Shown here: in pieces, positions 5,612 to 6,966 of the stretch
How the letters are laid out: every line of letters begins with the position of its first letter
How positions within the stretch are numbered: position 1 is the stretch's first letter
Assembly: GCA_035254305.1 (NCBI GenBank)
Contig: DATFAS010000272.1
Span: forward strand, 1-6,966
DNA: 6,966 nt
From: DATFAS01 sp035254305
GTDB taxonomy: Bacteria; Bacillota; Bacilli; Aneurinibacillales; RAOX-1
Direction: 5' to 3'
Notes under the pieces: model-generated
Databases searched by the model: none
The model's input: only the letters and a program-made list of their open reading frames with translations
What the model was told of the DNA's origin: nothing
Program-made: the position numbers and the translations under genes

Positions 5612-6271
5612 TTAAATGGATATTTTTTTGGGAGGCTCAATGCATTTTTTATCTAATTTTGCAACATAAGGGATGAAAAATTTAATTGCCGTCCCTGTAA
5701 AAAGAGCAGACAAAATAGTTCCGATTGCGATTGGTCCGTGAAATATAAAAGCAAGGATTATAAGGACGATACTGATTAATGCTCTGGAAATAGCAATATC
5801 TAAACCAGTAATATTTCTTACAACTTGCATCGAACGATCCATTGGATTCGGTGCAAAATCTGCTTGCAAATTTACAGCTATTCCTAATCCTCCGATTATT
5901 AAACCAAGAACTAAACAGAATATTTTACTAATGATTTGATGGGGGTGAACCCAATCAGAAATGACAAATAGCCAAAAATCAATACAGATTCCTGTAACGA
6001 ATGAAGTTAATAATGCTAGATATTCGGGTCTGCGACGTTCCGCAAATGCATTAAACAGAACCATCAGAAGACCTACAACGATTTCCCAACTTCCTATGGT
6101 TACTCCAAATGTTTTGAACAAGCCAACAAGAAGAGCATCGAAAGGTCCTGTTCCCATATTTGATTGGATCGTCAATGCAATCCCAAAAGTTAAAACGAGG
6201 ATTCCTAATGTGTAAAACAAGAAACGTCGCAATGTCAGATCCATTATGATTTTCATGAATTGGTTGCTCAA
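5612..6271 (-). CDS. YczE/YyaS/YitT-family integral membrane protein
   Basis: A 219-residue polytopic membrane protein with about five hydrophobic helices: near 17-35, 58-76, 85-106, 113-135 and 160-200 (the last region may be two). Typical family motifs are visible: SNMGTGPFDALLVGL (37-51), APNPMDRSMQVV (140-151) and GPIAIGTILSALFTG (179-193). Members such as Bacillus subtilis YczE sit in the cytoplasmic membrane; their transport or regulatory role is not established. The frame begins at TTG 6271, overlapping the TGA of the upstream acetyltransferase. GGTGA (6283 down to 6279) lies seven bases before it, which favours translational coupling. In-frame ATGs at 6256 and 6244 are alternatives but lack a good ribosome site. 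It is second in a two-gene operon and ends at the shared terminator. Confidence 0.85.
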   Translation of the reverse strand: MSNQFMKIIMDLTLRRFLFYTLGILVLTFGIALTIQSNMGTGPFDALLVGLFKTFGVTIGSWEIVVGLLMVLFNAFAERRRPEYLALLTSFVTGICIDFWLFVISDWVHPHQIISKIFCLVLGLIIGGLGIAVNLQADFAPNPMDRSMQVVRNITGLDIAISRALISIVLIILAFIFHGPIAIGTILSALFTGTAIKFFIPYVAKLDKKCIEPPKKISI

Positions 6272-6690
6272 AGACTTTTCACCATCAAGACGTGGGGAAT
6301 GCCATCTTCCATAAATACAGGGGATTTTGTTTCGTATCCTAACTTTTGATAAAATCCTTTCGCTTGTGTTTGTCCATGCAATTTTGCTTGCTTCAACCCT
6401 TTTTCAATAGCTAACTGTTCAAGGGTCTGGATGATTAATTTACCTAGACCATACTTACGATAAGGAGCCAATATACAGATTCTTTCGAGTTTAGCTACTT
6501 CATCTACAGTTCGTAATCTAGCTGTGCCAACCGGTTGACCTTCAAAATAAACCAGTAAGTGTTCGGCAAACACATCATGTTCATCAAATTCGTCCGCTAA
6601 TGATACTCCTTGTTCCTCAACGAATACTGCTTTTCTAATAAAAAAAGCATCATCTAATTGCTTTTGAGTTATAACACGTTTAGCTTCCAT
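6268..6690 (-). CDS. GNAT-family N-acetyltransferase (YjcF-like)
   Basis: A 140-residue cytoplasmic acetyltransferase that would transfer acetyl from acetyl-CoA to an amine. The order of motifs is that of the small GNAT fold: FFIRKAVFVEEQGV (16-29), LRTVDEVAKLERICIL (59-74), the pyrophosphate-binding loop YRKYGLGK (77-84), HGQTQAKGFYQKLGYE (105-120) and a closing IPHVLMVK (131-138). The RxAVFVEEQ, KLERI and FYxKLGY signatures match the YjcF/ElaA-like branch, whose substrates are unknown. The start ATG is at 6690, with AGGAAAGG (6709 down to 6702) upstream at a slightly long spacing. It is the first gene of an operon with the membrane protein, which it overlaps by four bases, and is divergent from the marR gene. 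Confidence 0.9.
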   Translation of the reverse strand: MEAKRVITQKQLDDAFFIRKAVFVEEQGVSLADEFDEHDVFAEHLLVYFEGQPVGTARLRTVDEVAKLERICILAPYRKYGLGKLIIQTLEQLAIEKGLKQAKLHGQTQAKGFYQKLGYETKSPVFMEDGIPHVLMVKSL

Positions 6691-6734
6691 AAAAAAATCA
6701 ACCTTTCCTAAATCTTAAATCTTTTATTGACTTC

Positions 6735-6764
6735 TGTATAATTACCTTTTTGTTGCAAACTCAA
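6735..6764 (-). promoter_or_regulatory. Promoter of the acetyltransferase operon
   Basis: On the minus strand TTGAGT (6764 down to 6759), 18 bases, then TATACA (6740 down to 6735). The -35 box and part of the spacer lie inside the first operator (6749-6768), so a bound regulator would block it. Confidence 0.4.
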
Positions 6765-6768
6765 CAAA
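6749..6768. promoter_or_regulatory. MarR operator 1
   Basis: TTTGTTG (6749-6755) and CAACAAA (6762-6768) are perfect 7-bp arms around CAAACT. The site covers the -35 regions of both divergent promoters. Size and symmetry fit a dimeric winged-helix MarR protein. It matches the site at 166-185 in both arms and spacing. Confidence 0.6.
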
Positions 6769-6781
6769 GTTAAGGTAAATT
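6753..6781 (+). promoter_or_regulatory. Promoter of the marR gene
   Basis: TTGCAA (6753-6758), 17 bases, then TAAATT (6776-6781). The -35 box lies in operator 1 and the start, near 6787, is just before operator 2, a layout suited to autorepression. The boxes are moderate matches. Confidence 0.4.
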
Positions 6782-6795
6782 AAATATATTCCATT

Positions 6796-6815
6796 TTTAT
6801 TGAGTTTGCAACAAA
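6796..6815. promoter_or_regulatory. MarR operator 2
   Basis: TTTATTG (6796-6802), six bases, CAACAAA (6809-6815): the same palindrome with one mismatch at 6799. In inverted orientation it repeats operator 1 exactly over 18 bases (6747-6764 with 6800-6817). It lies in the marR leader, where binding would block the polymerase. In RNA the two copies could form a long hairpin with a 35-base loop. Confidence 0.55.
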
Positions 6816-6838
6816 AAACATGTACTAAGGAGTTAATG

Positions 6839-6966
6839 ATGAAGGAAATTCTTCGTGAAATTGGAATGATAGCAAGGGCATTAGATTCTATAAGTAATAT
6901 AGAATTTAAAGAATATGAACTTACAAAAGGGCAATATTTATATCTTGTACGAATATGTGAAAACCC
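6839..6966 (+). CDS. MarR-family transcriptional regulator, N-terminal part (cut by window edge)
   Basis: Only the first 42 codons are visible. They read MKEILREIGMIARALDSISN, then IEFKEYELTKGQYLYLVRIC and EN. This is the start of a MarR fold: the long first dimerisation helix, then LTKGQYLYLVRICENP, which opens the second helix of the winged-helix domain. MarR proteins bind palindromes as dimers and often release DNA when they bind phenolic or oxidising compounds; no sensing residue can be assigned here. Two in-frame ATGs occur at 6836 and 6839. The second is preferred because AAGGAG (6827-6832) is then six bases away instead of three. The gene is divergent from the acetyltransferase operon across a region with two operators, so it probably represses both that operon and itself. 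Confidence 0.85.
   Translation, partial: MKEILREIGMIARALDSISNIEFKEYELTKGQYLYLVRICEN

Noticed and set aside
6747..6817. The 18-bp inverted repeat as insertion-sequence ends or a terminator
   Set aside because: Only 35 bases lie between the arms, with no transposase, and the GC content is too low for a terminator. It coincides with divergent promoters, which favours operators.

Overview
The window looks like chromosomal DNA of a low-GC, spore-forming Firmicute of the Bacillaceae type. The evidence is strong GGAGG-like ribosome sites, an AdhA-like alcohol dehydrogenase, a YfmS-like soluble chemoreceptor, a YczE-type membrane protein and remains of a DUF3231 gene, a family typical of Bacillus relatives. 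The species cannot be named from the sequence.

Layout. Bases 1-360 are a regulatory region: a good Shine-Dalgarno at the extreme left edge points to a gene running leftward out of the window, and adhA runs rightward from 361. Between them lie several inverted repeats and a good sigma-A-type promoter. adhA (361-1410) is followed by a hairpin with a U-rich tail, preceded by a segment that could pair in a mutually exclusive way. A HEAT-repeat protein gene (1759-2484) ends inside a decayed fragment of a metallo-beta-lactamase-fold (MBL) gene. Next comes a broken DUF3231 gene on the minus strand (about 2627-2927), then a strong two-way terminator. A soluble methyl-accepting-type sensor (3099-3974, minus) follows. 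Upstream of it is a 47-codon orphan coding tail (4114-4257), then an intact membrane-anchored NAPE-PLD/UlaG-like MBL hydrolase (4357-5475, plus). A convergent terminator separates this from a two-gene minus-strand operon: a GNAT acetyltransferase (6268-6690) and an overlapping YczE-type membrane protein (5612-6271). The right edge holds the first 42 codons of a MarR-family regulator, divergent from the operon.

How the genes may work together. The MarR/GNAT intergenic region carries two copies of a palindrome, TTTGTTG-N6-CAACAAA (one copy has one mismatch). They are arranged as an 18-bp perfect inverted repeat over both divergent promoters, the classic layout for an autoregulated MarR repressor. 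The same palindrome, perfect and with the same 6-base spacer, occurs once more in the window, at 166-185 upstream of adhA. I infer that the MarR protein may also control adhA and/or the gene to its left, which would link an aldehyde/alcohol reductase to the acetyltransferase and membrane-protein operon.

The stretches between intact genes at 2471-2927 and 4114-4257 hold gene relics, so this looks like an accessory region with turnover. I found no rRNA, tRNA, CRISPR array or intact mobile element.
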